IMG/VR virus record: IMGVR_UViG_3300027969_000015
Location: 1-36,075 of that record
Strand: one strand, 5' to 3'
Length of the DNA stretch: 36,075 bases
Origin: a virus
A program made the position numbers and the translations under genes. Below the pieces are notes generated by a model, which did not search any database, had not been told where the DNA came from, and worked only from the letters and a program-made list of their open reading frames with translations. Positions 35,720-36,075 of the stretch are shown here, one piece after another. The stretch's first letter is position 1; each line of letters starts with the position of its first letter.

Positions 35720-36075
35720 TCACGCAGTATATGTACCGGAAGAAGTGAACGTATGGTAAGTGTAGCCACCGACTGAAGTAACAGTTCCACCAGTTCCTCT
35801 TTGTGAGCCTGAGTAACGAATAATTACCGTTCCAGAACCGCCATTGCCACCGACTGCGCCAGTGTTGTCTTTTCCGGTTCCACCGCCGCCGCCGCCGGTA
35901 TTAGCGGTTGCATTATTTCCCGCGCCGGTATTGCTACCATTGCCGCCGCCACCCGACCCGCCAGTACCTTGAGTTCCTCCTGATGCATAACTAGCACCGC
36001 CGCCGCCACCGGCATAGTAAGTGCCAAGTGATTGCCAGTTAAGGCCAACGCCACCATTGCCACCACCAGCAGAAG
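35720..36075 (-). CDS. Large tail fibre, C-terminal glycine-rich end
   Basis: This is the C-terminal part of the fibre starting at 3926; bases 35949-36075 duplicate 1-127. The residues are runs of Gly interrupted by Ala, Ser, Asn and Thr, then SGTVIIRYSG and the ending GGYTYHTFTSSGTYTA before TGA at 35720-35722. The combination of YLVVAGG near the start of the domain and TVIIRY plus HTFTSSGTYT at the end is a known phage glycine-rich domain. Poly-glycine type II sandwiches form receptor-binding tips in some phage adhesins; that fold here is inference. Confidence 0.85.
   Translation of the reverse strand, partial: SAGGGNGGVGLNWQSLGTYYAGGGGGASYASGGTQGTGGSGGGGNGSNTGAGNNATANTGGGGGGTGKDNTGAVGGNGGSGTVIIRYSGSQRGTGGTVTSVGGYTYHTFTSSGTYTA
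35949..36075. repeat. Terminal direct repeat, right copy
   Basis: Identical to bases 1-127. The two copies should be merged to obtain the circular genome. Confidence 0.95.

Noticed and set aside
1-36075. tRNA genes
   Set aside because: No cloverleaf with the T-arm GGTTCRA-type core was recognised on either strand by eye; a dedicated search was not possible.

Overview
The window is best read as one complete circularised genome of a tailed phage with P22-like (podovirus-type) virion genes. Bases 1-127 and 35949-36075 are identical, so the unique circle is 35,948 bp. The largest gene, a glycine-rich tail fibre, runs across the artificial join in one uninterrupted frame (1384 codons plus stop). 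The host must be Gram-negative judging from the P22-type injection machinery and the M15-type endolysin. The repeated QPAQEPVA peptides and the overall protein flavour suggest a freshwater Burkholderiales (Comamonadaceae-like) host, but that is inference. No tRNA, CRISPR array, insertion sequence, integrase, DNA polymerase or RNA polymerase was found.

There are three transcription units. (1) A rightward early unit (24538-27426) holds eleven small genes, several in ATGA overlaps. These include four related accessory genes built from a recurring QPAQEPVA module and a zinc-ribbon protein. (2) A leftward early/replication unit (24394 down to 14949) holds a Cro/CI-like regulator, a DpdA-like (TGT-fold) enzyme, a VUT/YhhQ-type queuosine-precursor transporter, a RuvC-like resolvase, a PAPS-reductase-family protein, a coiled-coil protein, a DUF2800 Cas4/RecB-like nuclease, a single-strand-binding-like protein, a C5-cytosine methyltransferase, a primase-helicase, an unknown protein and the small terminase subunit. 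(3) A leftward late unit starts at the large terminase (14532), passes through portal, scaffold, coat, decoration and P22 gp4/gp10-like tail genes, crosses the join in the tail fibre, and continues from 35711 down to the endolysin at 27350 with ejection proteins, a second tail fibre and a lysis cassette.

The two early units diverge from a 143-bp control region (24395-24537) with a good sigma70-type promoter. A 22-bp palindrome covers its -10 box and is the natural operator for the regulator encoded beside it. The late unit and the rightward early unit meet tail to tail, and their last genes overlap by 77 bp.

The most interesting features are: (a) the DpdA-like gene overlapping a preQ0/queuosine-precursor transporter gene, next to a cytosine methyltransferase and a PAPS-reductase-like gene, which suggests a phage that imports a 7-deazaguanine base and puts it in its own DNA; (b) a 226-bp non-coding block (16227-16452) packed with about eleven copies, in both orientations, of a short motif (core ATAGCCGACTT) including a large cruciform-like hairpin, next to the primase-helicase gene and a candidate replication origin; (c) DnaA-box-like sites around 14.73-14.97 kb; (d) hairpin-plus-T-run signals merging into ribosome binding sites between the capsid genes; (e) a tail fibre built from duplicated modules of contrasting base composition.
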